NCBI GenBank assembly: GCA_903895695.1
Contig: CAITUY010000158.1
Coordinates: forward strand, 1-34,353
Direction of reading: 5' to 3'
Source of the DNA: an uncultured bacterium
GTDB taxonomy: Bacteria; Verrucomicrobiota; Kiritimatiellia; CAIKKV01; CAITUY01
DNA length: 34,353 nt
Shown: positions 13,339 to 22,394 of the stretch, piece by piece
Layout of the letters: each line of letters opens with the position of its first letter
Numbering within the stretch: position 1 is the stretch's first letter
Program-made: the position numbers and the translations under genes
Notes under the pieces: generated by a model
The model's database searches: none
The model's input: only the letters and a program-made list of their open reading frames with translations
What the model was told of the DNA's origin: nothing

Positions 13339-15984
13339 ATGAACGGCTGCATTAGATCACCCAACGGCTATCCACGATCATTCGCGAAACACCATCTGCC
13401 GGGCCTGCTCCTGATCCCGGCGTTACTGGGCCTGCCGGCCTTTTCCCAGGCTGCCGACACCAATGCACTGGTGTTCGGCGTCGACCGGTTCGATTACAAG
13501 TCGGCCCACGAATCGACCCGCGAAAAGGCCACGAACCCGGCGCAATGCCTGCGCTGCTATCAGGTCGTGGACGACGAACAGGCCACCTCCGGCAAGGCGC
13601 TAGCCGTCGCGTTGGATAAGCAACTGCTCCGCGTCGGCGATTTCCCCATCCTCTCGGTTCCCGGCCTCGATAAGGCGGCCATCGGCCTCTACCGGATCAC
13701 GCTGCGCATGAAGATGCAAGGCATGCTCAACTCGCTGGGAACAGGGATCACCCTGATCGCAAACGACGCGAACCGGCGCACCATTTACCCGAACGAGTTC
13801 GCCGAGGAAAACGTCTACCAGGACTTCACGCTCGATTTCGAGGTGCGGGAACCGGACGTGGTGACCCAGGAACCCGATGACTTCATGGCGACACTGACCA
13901 ATCGGATGAGGCTAACTTCCGAGCAGCAAGGCGCGCTGGTCAAGGCTCTCAAAGCCAAGCCGGGGCACGTCATCGCCCTGGAGGCATTGGCTCCCGCGAA
14001 GTTCACGGAGCAGGAACTGCAGCATATCAACTCGCTGGGGGCGTCCCCCTCACGCATCCCGCTGACCCTCGGCTTCGATTCCGGGGCGTTCATGTCGCGG
14101 GGCGCCGCCACGCCGCAACCCACCGTGCGGAAGCTGACCATCGACACGTTCAAGATTGAGAAGCTGGCTGAGCCGGACGCGATCATCATACGGTCCCTGC
14201 AGCCGCAGTATGCCTGGCGGCGCCCGGGCGAGCCGCAGGTGTTCCGCGTGGCGCTTCAGAACCGGAGCACCAAGGACCGGCAGGCACAACTCCGCCTGAC
14301 GATCCACTACGGCCTCGACGGCGTGCTGCCGCTGGGCGAGAAGCCCCTGACCCTGAAGAGCGGCCAATACCAGACCCTGGCCTGGAAGTGGGACATCCCC
14401 AAGGATCATCACGTCTGGGGCCAGGAGGTCGAGGCGGCCGTCATCGAAGGCGGAAAGACTCAGGATGTTTCGCGGGGCTGGTTCGGCGTGCACCAGCGGA
14501 ATGTTGCCGTCCTGATTCCCATCAACGGTGAAGAACATACGCTGGCCCGGTGGCGCCACCCGTACGCGCCCAAGCCCAAGGTATCGAACCACGACGAGTT
14601 CTGGGCGCCCACCCCCTACGATTCCGCCGGGCTCCTGCCCGAGGACGTGACCCAGCCCTATATCTCGGGCAACAGCGGCGCGATGCGGAGCGTCGCGGAA
14701 CTCGCCGCCCGGGCGAAGAAGAACAAGGAGGCCGGCGTCGCCTCCTTCTTCTACCTTGAAGCTCACGGGACGGGCCTCAAGGCCTGGGATCTCTATCTCG
14801 ATAAGCCGGAAGAGGTCGTGGACATCACGCCGATCACCGACGAGTTCTACCTCAAGCGCAAGGACTGCGTGGAGCGGGTGATTCCCGCCTGGCTCAAGAC
14901 GGACATGCAGGGCAAAATCGAACTGGGCCCGCATGTCCAATACGTGCTGTTCAACGGCCTGTTCAAGGATACGGTCGACCGCGTCATTGAAGGCTCCATC
15001 GATCTCGCCACGCAGGTCGGGTTTGACGGCATCCGGTGGGACAGCGCCCAGCCGTTCCAAGCCTTCAACAACAGCATCATCGGCCAAAACTTCGGCAAGA
15101 CCGAGAAGGAACTGTGGGACCTCTCCATCGCGAATTTCAGGCGTTACCAGACGGAACTCCGGGCCAAGCACCCGAATTTCGAATGGCGCATGAACGCCGG
15201 CATGGGCGCGCTCATGACCAAGCCCCCTGACCCCTTCGATTTTGCCAAGGCGCGCGAGCTCGTGGCCAAGGACTTCCATGCGATCTTCCTGCCGGGCGAC
15301 GCGGGCATCGAGGAGGAAGGATGGGGCCATTCCTACCCTGGCTACGCCGACTACAAGAACGTGTGTCTGAATTACCTCCGCGCGGCCCGCTACGAGACGG
15401 CGGCCTATAAATCCGTGGGCGGCCATCACGCCCACATGCACAACACGCATCCCGGCGGCCACTACACGCCCGACTGCATCTACCTGCAGTCGTTCACCCT
15501 GCTCGGCGGCGCCCACATGGATTCCTGCAACTACGCGCCGATGCCGGATAGCGAGATGGATCTCGGCGTCTACGCCGCGCGCTTCTCCGAGTTCTTCTGG
15601 GACACGAAGCTGCGGCCCCTCGAGAAGATCGCCGACAAGGTGAGCGTCAACACGGAAGAGGACATCTGGTTCAGCGAGGCCGGGTTCGAGAAGGATACCG
15701 AGCGCGGCACCCGGCTTTACACGGTCGTCCTGATCAACCCGCCGCCGACCGAGCGCTGGCTCAAGAACCGCTTCGGCGTGCTGCCCGCGCCGATCCGCAA
15801 GCCGATCGGCGTCACCGTGAAGATCCCCGTGGGCTACAAGAAGGTTCGGGGCGTATCGCTCCTGGACTACAGCCCCTATCCCGCCGTCAAGCCGCTGGCG
15901 ATCAAAGAGGCGCCGGGTCAGGTTTCGTTCGAGATCCCGGAACTGGTTGTCTTCAAGGTCGCGGCCGTGGAGTTCGAAAAGTGA
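13339..15984 (+). CDS. secreted TIM-barrel glycosidase-like protein
   Basis: An 881-residue secreted protein. The start at 13339 is supported by GGAGG ten bases upstream. The signal peptide ends about …LLLIPALLGLPAFSQAAD, after which a beta-rich N-terminal half (to about residue 390) looks like carbohydrate-binding or accessory domains. The C-terminal half has TIM-barrel features: VASFFYLEAHG, HVQYVLFNGLF, then VGFDGIRWDSAQP around residues 558-570, whose aspartates are nucleophile candidates. GIEEEGWGHSYPGYADY and GGHHAHMHNTHPGGHYTP follow as likely loop residues of the site. The end (KKVRGVSLLDYSPYP, VFKVAAVEF) is a small beta domain. The plan recalls GH66/alpha-amylase-clan enzymes, but no family is certain. 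Its stop overlaps the next gene's GTG start (GTGA), implying co-expression. Confidence 0.6.
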   Translation: MNGCIRSPNGYPRSFAKHHLPGLLLIPALLGLPAFSQAADTNALVFGVDRFDYKSAHESTREKATNPAQCLRCYQVVDDEQATSGKALAVALDKQLLRVGDFPILSVPGLDKAAIGLYRITLRMKMQGMLNSLGTGITLIANDANRRTIYPNEFAEENVYQDFTLDFEVREPDVVTQEPDDFMATLTNRMRLTSEQQGALVKALKAKPGHVIALEALAPAKFTEQELQHINSLGASPSRIPLTLGFDSGAFMSRGAATPQPTVRKLTIDTFKIEKLAEPDAIIIRSLQPQYAWRRPGEPQVFRVALQNRSTKDRQAQLRLTIHYGLDGVLPLGEKPLTLKSGQYQTLAWKWDIPKDHHVWGQEVEAAVIEGGKTQDVSRGWFGVHQRNVAVLIPINGEEHTLARWRHPYAPKPKVSNHDEFWAPTPYDSAGLLPEDVTQPYISGNSGAMRSVAELAARAKKNKEAGVASFFYLEAHGTGLKAWDLYLDKPEEVVDITPITDEFYLKRKDCVERVIPAWLKTDMQGKIELGPHVQYVLFNGLFKDTVDRVIEGSIDLATQVGFDGIRWDSAQPFQAFNNSIIGQNFGKTEKELWDLSIANFRRYQTELRAKHPNFEWRMNAGMGALMTKPPDPFDFAKARELVAKDFHAIFLPGDAGIEEEGWGHSYPGYADYKNVCLNYLRAARYETAAYKSVGGHHAHMHNTHPGGHYTPDCIYLQSFTLLGGAHMDSCNYAPMPDSEMDLGVYAARFSEFFWDTKLRPLEKIADKVSVNTEEDIWFSEAGFEKDTERGTRLYTVVLINPPPTERWLKNRFGVLPAPIRKPIGVTVKIPVGYKKVRGVSLLDYSPYPAVKPLAIKEAPGQVSFEIPELVVFKVAAVEFEK

Positions 15985-17996
15985 AAATCATCCAAAAATA
16001 CAGTCTCGTGCCGTTGCTGGCGCTCGTAGTCGCCCTGCCGCTGTGGGCCGCCGATGAGGGCGTGCACATCAGCTCCATCACCGACGAAGACGGCGACGAG
16101 GCGATCCTGATGGAGTCGGAGTGGATCAGCATGCACCTCCTGCCCTGGCGGCAGGCCCTGATCGACCGGTTCGTGTTCACCCCCACCGGCAACGACATCG
16201 TCGAGCCGACGAACGCGAAGGTTCGCTTGGCGGGCGGTGGCGGCCTGCTCATGGACTGCTTCTGGGAGCAGGACTGGCGCTTCCAGGAACTGGCCTACAA
16301 GCCTTACAAGTACCAGATCACCAAGACGGGCCCGGAAGAGGCCCAGGTGACCTTCGAAACCGACATCAAGGGTTGGCTGGCCGCGAATGACAGCGGCGTC
16401 ATCTCCAAGCTCTTCTCCAACCTGACGCTGAAACGGACCGTGACCCTGAAACGCGGCCAGCCGTTCTTCCGGTTCGATTTTGAATTCATCAACAACGACC
16501 GCTATGCCAAGCGTCCCACCTTCTGGATCCATAATTCGTCGTTCATCAGCCGCGACGTCAGCGATACCATGATCCGGCCGACCGCCCGGGGCCTGAGCGC
16601 CATCGGCGGCGGCCAGGCGGACTATCCGGCGTGGCCGCAGGCGGAGGATTACATCCGGGATTTCAATCAAGGCTGGACGGCCAACATCCATGCCGGACGC
16701 AAAGAGGGCATCGTCTACCTGATGGACTACGATTACGTCGACACCCTCTACAACTGCGGCAACACCACGACGGAATGGTTCTATGACAGCATCCTCGTGC
16801 CGCGGGACAAGCCCTGGCGCGGGCACGTCTACATCCTGCCCACCATCGGATTGTCCCGGGTTGACTACGCTTGCGAGCATTTCATCAGCGAGATCCACCC
16901 CAAGCACGAGGGCGACCACGTCTCGCTGGAATTCATGGCCACCTCGTCCTACGACGAATGCGCCCGGGTCACGTTCCTCACCGAGGTCGAATCGGATCTC
17001 GCCAGCCCGACGCCGAAGAAGATGAAACTCGACCCGGTAGTCCTCGACGGGCTGGCCATCCAGCCGGGCACCGTCAAGGCCGAAGGCACGCTCAAGGGCG
17101 CGGACCCGCTGGTCTTCGACGTGACCGCCATGGTGGAACTGCCGGACGGCAGCGTGAAGAAGTACACCTTCCAGAGTTATTTCGCCGGCAACTACAAGTT
17201 GAAGGTGAACGAGGCGGGATTGCTCGGCGAAGGCAAACCCATGCGCCTGCTCGACCGCGCCACCCGCAAGCCGCACCTGCCCGATCTGCCGCCGGGAATC
17301 ACCATCGACAAGAAGAACTTCAAGGCGTTCGGCGTGCTGGGCTTCGGGTCGTTCCGGCTCGGGTTCGAGGACGCGTTCAAGCTGATCCCGAACAGCAAGC
17401 TGGAGATCGGCTATTGTGTCGGTAACGACGCGGCCCAGAACGGCCTGTCGGACTTCCCGTACGATTACGACCGCCTGTTCGAGAACCGGGTGCTCCTGCT
17501 CTCCAATATTCAGGACAAAGAATTCCGGCGGATCGGCGCCTCCATCATGCTTCCCTGGCTGAAGGCGGGCGGCGGCCTGGTCCTCGCCGGTGGCAACTAC
17601 GCGTTCACGTTCGCGCTGGAAGACCACGAAATAAACAATTACTACCCGATCCCCGTCACGCCCAATTCCCTGCGGATCGGCCCGCTCCAGCTCGACAAGC
17701 CCGCGGAGCCCAACCACCCCATCTTCAAGGGCATCGACCTGACCAGCCTGCCGTACCTGCACTACTGGCATGACGTGCAGCTCAAACCCGGCAGCACGGC
17801 GAAGATCCTCATGACCGTCGGCGGCCACCCGTTCATCGTCGAACAGAAGACCGGCGACCAGATCACCATGGTCGTGACCGTGAATGCCTACGGCAACGAG
17901 AAGAATTTCCCCGGCAAACAGCCCGTTCGCGAATGGAAGGAATGGCCCAAGCTCCTTGCCAATATCGTCCGGTATGCCGGCCACGATTTGCAGTAG
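15981..17996 (+). CDS. secreted beta-sandwich protein with C-terminal GATase-like domain
   Basis: A 671-residue protein starting at a GTG that overlaps the upstream stop. The signal peptide is MKIIQKYSLVPLLALVVALPLWAAD. Residues about 28-330 resemble a galactose-mutarotase-like super-sandwich (ESEWISMHLLPWRQALIDRFVFTPTGN, FFRFDFEFINND, TFWIHNSSFISRD). Residues from about 500 resemble a class I glutamine-amidotransferase-like/ThuA-like fold: NRVLLLSNIQDKEFRRIG, WLKAGGGLVLAGG, LPYLHYWHDV. No catalytic Cys is evident in the expected nucleophile elbow, so the domain is probably structural or binding. It is coupled to the glycosidase-like gene, so a role on the same extracellular glycan is likely, though the sequence alone does not show the activity. 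Confidence 0.55.
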   Translation: MKIIQKYSLVPLLALVVALPLWAADEGVHISSITDEDGDEAILMESEWISMHLLPWRQALIDRFVFTPTGNDIVEPTNAKVRLAGGGGLLMDCFWEQDWRFQELAYKPYKYQITKTGPEEAQVTFETDIKGWLAANDSGVISKLFSNLTLKRTVTLKRGQPFFRFDFEFINNDRYAKRPTFWIHNSSFISRDVSDTMIRPTARGLSAIGGGQADYPAWPQAEDYIRDFNQGWTANIHAGRKEGIVYLMDYDYVDTLYNCGNTTTEWFYDSILVPRDKPWRGHVYILPTIGLSRVDYACEHFISEIHPKHEGDHVSLEFMATSSYDECARVTFLTEVESDLASPTPKKMKLDPVVLDGLAIQPGTVKAEGTLKGADPLVFDVTAMVELPDGSVKKYTFQSYFAGNYKLKVNEAGLLGEGKPMRLLDRATRKPHLPDLPPGITIDKKNFKAFGVLGFGSFRLGFEDAFKLIPNSKLEIGYCVGNDAAQNGLSDFPYDYDRLFENRVLLLSNIQDKEFRRIGASIMLPWLKAGGGLVLAGGNYAFTFALEDHEINNYYPIPVTPNSLRIGPLQLDKPAEPNHPIFKGIDLTSLPYLHYWHDVQLKPGSTAKILMTVGGHPFIVEQKTGDQITMVVTVNAYGNEKNFPGKQPVREWKEWPKLLANIVRYAGHDLQ

Positions 17997-18042
17997 ATTG
18001 GAACCAGTAAACAGTAAACAGTGACAAATCAGGTGATTACCC

Positions 18043-18154
18043 AGAGGCTATTCGAAATCCATTCGGCCACGTGGAGCGGAGCCGCTTCCGGCTCCGGCCG
18101 GCGCGGGAAGCCGCGCCGCTCCTGCAGGAGGCCGATAGGTTTTCGGGTAGCCTC
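18043..18154. repeat. MITE-like palindromic element, copy 1
   Basis: The ends AGAGGCTATTCGAAA and TTTTCGGGTAGCCTCT are inverted. The middle carries GGAGCGGAGCCGCTTCCGGC and GGCGCGGGAAGCCGCGCCGC. Copy 2 at 33389-33519 shares the middle and ends and has a 24-base insert. This element fills most of the 227-base gap before moxR. A short CAGTAAA duplication stands just before it at 18006-18020. Confidence 0.7.
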
Positions 18155-18223
18155 TTAAGACCTTCAGGCTGTCCACTGCCTACGATTCGAATTTGCCAAT
18201 CATCTTAAGAAAGACACGTCTCC

Positions 18224-19237
18224 ATGACAGCATCGACAACGCAAACGGATATCCAGAAAGTGGAAGCCTACATTGCCAAGGTCCAGGCGGTTCGCCAGGA
18301 AATCGGCAAGGTCATCATCGGCCAGCAGGAAGTCATCGAGCGGCTCCTTATCAGCATCTTTGCCGGGGGCCATTGCCTCATGGTCGGCGTGCCGGGCCTG
18401 GCCAAGACCCTGATGATCAGCACGCTCTCGCAGGTGCTCGACCTGAAGTACAAGCGCGTCCAGTTCACACCCGATCTCATGCCGGGCGACATTACCGGCT
18501 CCGAGATCCTGGAGCAGCGGCCGGACGGCACCAAGGCCTTCCGGTTCATCGAGGGGCCCCTGTTCGCCAACATGATCCTCGCGGACGAGATCAACCGGAC
18601 CCCTCCCAAGACCCAGTCGGCGCTGCTGGAAGCCATGCAGGAACACCGCGTGACGATCGGCAACAAGACCTACCCGCTGCCGGAGCCCTTCTTCGTGCTC
18701 GCGACGCAGAACCCGATCGAACAGGAAGGCACCTATCCGCTCCCCGAGGCCCAGCAGGACCGCTTCATGTTTTTCCTCTGGGTCGACTACCCCGAACTCG
18801 AGGAGGAGATCCAGGTCCTGACCCAGACCACGGTCAACCGTGACGTGGTGCTCAAGCCGATCCTGAACGCGGCGGATATCGTGGCCCTCACCCACATCGT
18901 GCGCGAGGTGCCGATCGGCGAGCCGCTCGTCCGCTACGCGGCCAACATCGTCCGATGCAGCCGCAACAAACGCGGCCAGGAAGGCGATGCCACGGTTCCC
19001 GATTTCATTCGCAAATACCTGCAATGGGGCGCGGGCCCGCGGGCCGGCCAGTACCTGATTCTGGGCGCCAAGGCCAGGGCGCTGCTGAACGGCCACACCC
19101 ATGTCGCCGCGGATGATATCCGCGCCGTGGCGCGCGCCGTGCTCCAACACCGCATCATCGTCAACTTCGCGGCCCAGGCGGACGGCATCACCTCTGACCG
19201 GCTCATCGATATGATTCTCGACCGAGTCAAGGAATGA
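18224..19237 (+). CDS. moxR: MoxR-family AAA+ ATPase
   Basis: A 337-residue AAA+ ATPase. Walker A is GVPGLAKT (55-62), Walker B is ILADEINR (118-125), and the sensor-1 strand FVLATQNPIEQEGTYPLPEAQQDRF and the lid domain follow. Length and motifs are typical. MoxR ATPases act with VWA-domain partners as chaperones that mature or activate envelope or metal-dependent complexes. The stop overlaps the next start by ATGA. It heads a six-gene run in which no gap exceeds two bases, so one transcript is almost certain. The ribosome site is weak (AAGAAAG). Confidence 0.95.
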   Translation: MTASTTQTDIQKVEAYIAKVQAVRQEIGKVIIGQQEVIERLLISIFAGGHCLMVGVPGLAKTLMISTLSQVLDLKYKRVQFTPDLMPGDITGSEILEQRPDGTKAFRFIEGPLFANMILADEINRTPPKTQSALLEAMQEHRVTIGNKTYPLPEPFFVLATQNPIEQEGTYPLPEAQQDRFMFFLWVDYPELEEEIQVLTQTTVNRDVVLKPILNAADIVALTHIVREVPIGEPLVRYAANIVRCSRNKRGQEGDATVPDFIRKYLQWGAGPRAGQYLILGAKARALLNGHTHVAADDIRAVARAVLQHRIIVNFAAQADGITSDRLIDMILDRVKE

Positions 19238-20139
19238 CCGCTCCCGTCGAAGCCTTCAGCCTCCTCGATGGCGAACTGCTGGACCGCATCCGCCGCCTGG
19301 AATTGTTCTCGCGTTTCCGGGTGGAGGGCGTCCTTCACGGCCCCAACCGGTCGCCGTTCAAGGGCTTCTCGACGGATTTCGTGCAGCACCGGCAGTATCA
19401 TCCCGGCGACCACCTCAAGTACCTGGACTGGCGCCTGCTCGGCAAGACGGAGAAACTCTTCATCCGGCAGTTCGAGGAGCACACCAACGCGCGCATCAGC
19501 GTAATCCTCGACGTGTCGGGTTCCATGGGCTTCAAGAGCGAATCCCTGACCAAGTTCGAATTTGCCGTGCGCACCGCGGCCATCCTGTTCTTCCTCGCCC
19601 TGGTGCACCGCGACTCGTTTTCGTTTTCATCGTTCCGGACCGCGCGCGTCGACCATGTCCCCTTCGGCACCGGGGCGGGGCACCTGCATCGCACGCTGGC
19701 CGCCCTGCTCGAACACCCGCCGGAAGGCGGCACCGATTTTGCCAGCGGTTTGGACGGCACCACGGCCCACATCCGCCGGCGCGGCCTGACCGTGGTGCTA
19801 TCGGACTTCATGGACGATCCGGACATCTTCGTCAAACGCCTCAGCCACCTGCGCTTCAAGGGCAGCGACGTGATTGTCATGCAGGTCTATGACCTCGCCG
19901 AACGCGAGCTCGATTTCACCACCGTGACGCGGTTCCATGACCCGGAGAGCGAGGAGATCCTCGTGGTCGATGCGCCGCTCATCCGGAAACAGTACCGGCA
20001 GGCCTTCGACGACCACATCGTGTCCATCAAGGCAGCCTGCCGCCATCACGGGTTCGAGCACGTGGCCCTGCCGGTCGGCGACGACTACGAGGTCCCGATC
20101 CTGGAATTCATGCACTGGCGCATGGAGAGGTTCATCTAG
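19234..20139 (+). CDS. DUF58 domain protein (VWA-like)
   Basis: A 301-residue cytoplasmic protein. The DUF58 signature runs from YHPGDHLKYLDWRLLGKTEKLFIRQFEE to ISVILDVSGSMGF. The MIDAS residues are D93-x-S95-x-S97. EGGTDFASGL and TVVLSDFMDD complete the VWA metal site. It nearly always follows moxR, and the two are thought to act together. Confidence 0.93.
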   Translation: MTAPVEAFSLLDGELLDRIRRLELFSRFRVEGVLHGPNRSPFKGFSTDFVQHRQYHPGDHLKYLDWRLLGKTEKLFIRQFEEHTNARISVILDVSGSMGFKSESLTKFEFAVRTAAILFFLALVHRDSFSFSSFRTARVDHVPFGTGAGHLHRTLAALLEHPPEGGTDFASGLDGTTAHIRRRGLTVVLSDFMDDPDIFVKRLSHLRFKGSDVIVMQVYDLAERELDFTTVTRFHDPESEEILVVDAPLIRKQYRQAFDDHIVSIKAACRHHGFEHVALPVGDDYEVPILEFMHWRMERFI

Positions 20140-20141
20140 CC

Positions 20142-22394
20142 ATGGTTGCCGCGCCTTTATACCTGTGGGGCCTGCTGGCGGCGACCATTCCCGTCATCCT
20201 CTACCTCCTGTTCCGGCGGCGCCGCCGGGACGTGACGTGGGGCGCCATCTATATCCTGCGAAAAGTCCTGGAGACGAAGAACCGGCAGATGGCCTGGCTC
20301 CAGTACCTGATCGTCGCGCTGCGCACGGTCGCATTGATCGCCCTGGCCCTGGTGCTGGCCGGCCTGTTCCTGCCGCCGCGCGCGCCGGCGCCCGGCGCGC
20401 TGCCCGCTGCGCCGCGGTCGACCCACCGCCTGATCCTGCTGGATACGTCCGCCAGCATGCAGACCCGCTTCGATACCGGCACCGCGTTGGACGCGGCCCT
20501 GAGCCTGGCCCGCCAGCTCGTGCAGGGCGGCCGCCAGCCCGGCACCGTCGACCTCCTCGCGCTCCACGGCGAGGATGAGGTGCCCTGTCGCTTCGACTCC
20601 TTCCCGGCGGATGAGTCCGCGCTGGAGGAGAAGCTGGTCCAGCTCGCGTCGACTTCGAAGCCGGTCGACTTCGACCGAACGCTCAAACACGCGATGAGCC
20701 TGTTTCGCGAATCGCCGTGGACCCGCCGCGAACTCTACATCCTCTCGGACTTCAACCAGCGCGACTTCAGCGGCCCCGGAGCCGACACCCTGGAAGCCCT
20801 GCGGAAGATGAACGTCACGATCTACCCCGTGTCCTTCCATCGCCCGGACGCGTGGAACTTCGCCATCCTGGACCTCACGCCCGGGGCCGATCTGCTCCTG
20901 GCCAACCAGCCCGCCCTGTTCCACGTCACGATCGGCTGCTACGGCAAAAGCGGGACGGCGGACACGCTCCTGACGATCGGCACGCCCGGGGGCGATCCGC
21001 TGTTCGAGCAAACACTCACCATGACGCCCGGCGAGAAGCAGTTGACGATCCCGCTGAAGCTACCGGCAGGGCAACAAACCCTCGTGGCCCACCTGCGGGA
21101 CGATGACCTGGCCTGGGACAACGTGGCCAAACGCACGTTTGTCGTGCGGCCCGAGCTTGCGGTGACCGTCATCCAGAATATCGACACGCGGACCGGCTTC
21201 GATAACCCGCGCACCTGGCTCGCCCGCGCCCTGGCCAACGTGGAGAAACTGGAATCCTCGAACCAGGATCACAGCAAGGGCGAGGTCGCCGCCGTCAACG
21301 ATCCGAGCCGTCCGTTTCACGTAACCGTGGATGCGAAGATCCCGTCGCAGATCTCGCAGGTCGAGTCCCTCCTGCCCTCCACGGCCTCGCAAGAGACCCC
21401 CCGCGTGGCGGACCCGCGGTTTGCCGACCGGCACGTCGCGCAGAATCCGGATGTGGATATGGCGGTCGTGCTCGCCAGCGCCAAGATGCCGGCCGCCACC
21501 GTGGAGACGCTGCGCCGCTACGCCCTGCAGGGCGGCACGGTCCTGCTGGCGCCCGGGCCCGAAGACGTCCCGGCGGTCTTCAACAAGGTCTTCGCACCCC
21601 TGGCGCCGGCCGCGCTCGGGCCGCCGCGGCGCCCCGCCATCAACCCCGAGGAATACGAGCACGCCATCGCGGAAACCGGCGACAGCCTGCTGCGGGAGCT
21701 GGAATCCACGGAAAACGGGAACCTGGGCAGCCCGCGTTTCTACAACTCGTTCGCCGTGGATCCGTCTTCGCTCCCGGCGGATAGCCGGGTTCTGCTGGGG
21801 TTGTCGGACGGCTCGCCGCTCCTGCTGGAACGGCGCCTGGGGCGGGGCCGTTGCCTGCTCTGGACCGCCGGCTTGTCGGGCGACTGGCAGTCCATGGTCG
21901 TCCACCCGTCCTACCCGGTCTTCCTGATCCGCATCCTGCAGCAGGCGGCAGCCGACCGGAGTTTCCCCCGCAACCTGTCGGCCGGGGCGCCCATCCTGGC
22001 CGAAACCGCCTTCGACCGGGCCAAGGTGATCCGGCCCGACGGCCGAGAGGACCTGGTCGAGACGCTCTCGCTCGGCAAGCGCCGGTTCGTCCGGTACGGT
22101 CGCACGGACCTGCCCGGCGATTACGAAGTCCGGCCCCAGAATGACCCCGCCACCCCTCCCCTGCTCTACCACGTCGCCCAGGACTGCCGCGAATCGGATA
22201 TCCGCCCGTTGCTGCCCGCCACGCGGGAAGTCCTGGAGCGGAGCCTCGGGACGGCATTGATCGAGCGGGTGCCGGCGCTGGGCCAGGCGCTGGCTGTAAC
22301 GTATCCGGGCCGGCCCCTGGCGGGCTGGAGCCTGGCGATTCTGGTGTTGTGCCTCGTGCTGGAGGCGGGATTGGCGCGGAGATTCTTTGCGTGA
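20142..22394 (+). CDS. BatA/VWA membrane protein
   Basis: A 750-residue membrane protein with an N-terminal BatA (aerotolerance-regulator N-terminal) domain. It has a helix at about 5-24, the RRRRRDVTWGAIYIL stretch, and a second helix at about 54-77. A VWA domain follows with MIDAS LLDTSASM (D101, S103, S105) and YILSDFNQRDF. The middle (AVVLASAKMPAATVETLRRYALQGGTVLLAPG) resembles a GATase-like domain. A final helix LAGWSLAILVLCLVLEAGLA anchors the C-terminus. It starts two bases after the DUF58 stop and ends in a GTGA overlap with the next gene. It is probably an inner-membrane partner of MoxR. Confidence 0.88.
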   Translation: MVAAPLYLWGLLAATIPVILYLLFRRRRRDVTWGAIYILRKVLETKNRQMAWLQYLIVALRTVALIALALVLAGLFLPPRAPAPGALPAAPRSTHRLILLDTSASMQTRFDTGTALDAALSLARQLVQGGRQPGTVDLLALHGEDEVPCRFDSFPADESALEEKLVQLASTSKPVDFDRTLKHAMSLFRESPWTRRELYILSDFNQRDFSGPGADTLEALRKMNVTIYPVSFHRPDAWNFAILDLTPGADLLLANQPALFHVTIGCYGKSGTADTLLTIGTPGGDPLFEQTLTMTPGEKQLTIPLKLPAGQQTLVAHLRDDDLAWDNVAKRTFVVRPELAVTVIQNIDTRTGFDNPRTWLARALANVEKLESSNQDHSKGEVAAVNDPSRPFHVTVDAKIPSQISQVESLLPSTASQETPRVADPRFADRHVAQNPDVDMAVVLASAKMPAATVETLRRYALQGGTVLLAPGPEDVPAVFNKVFAPLAPAALGPPRRPAINPEEYEHAIAETGDSLLRELESTENGNLGSPRFYNSFAVDPSSLPADSRVLLGLSDGSPLLLERRLGRGRCLLWTAGLSGDWQSMVVHPSYPVFLIRILQQAAADRSFPRNLSAGAPILAETAFDRAKVIRPDGREDLVETLSLGKRRFVRYGRTDLPGDYEVRPQNDPATPPLLYHVAQDCRESDIRPLLPATREVLERSLGTALIERVPALGQALAVTYPGRPLAGWSLAILVLCLVLEAGLARRFFA

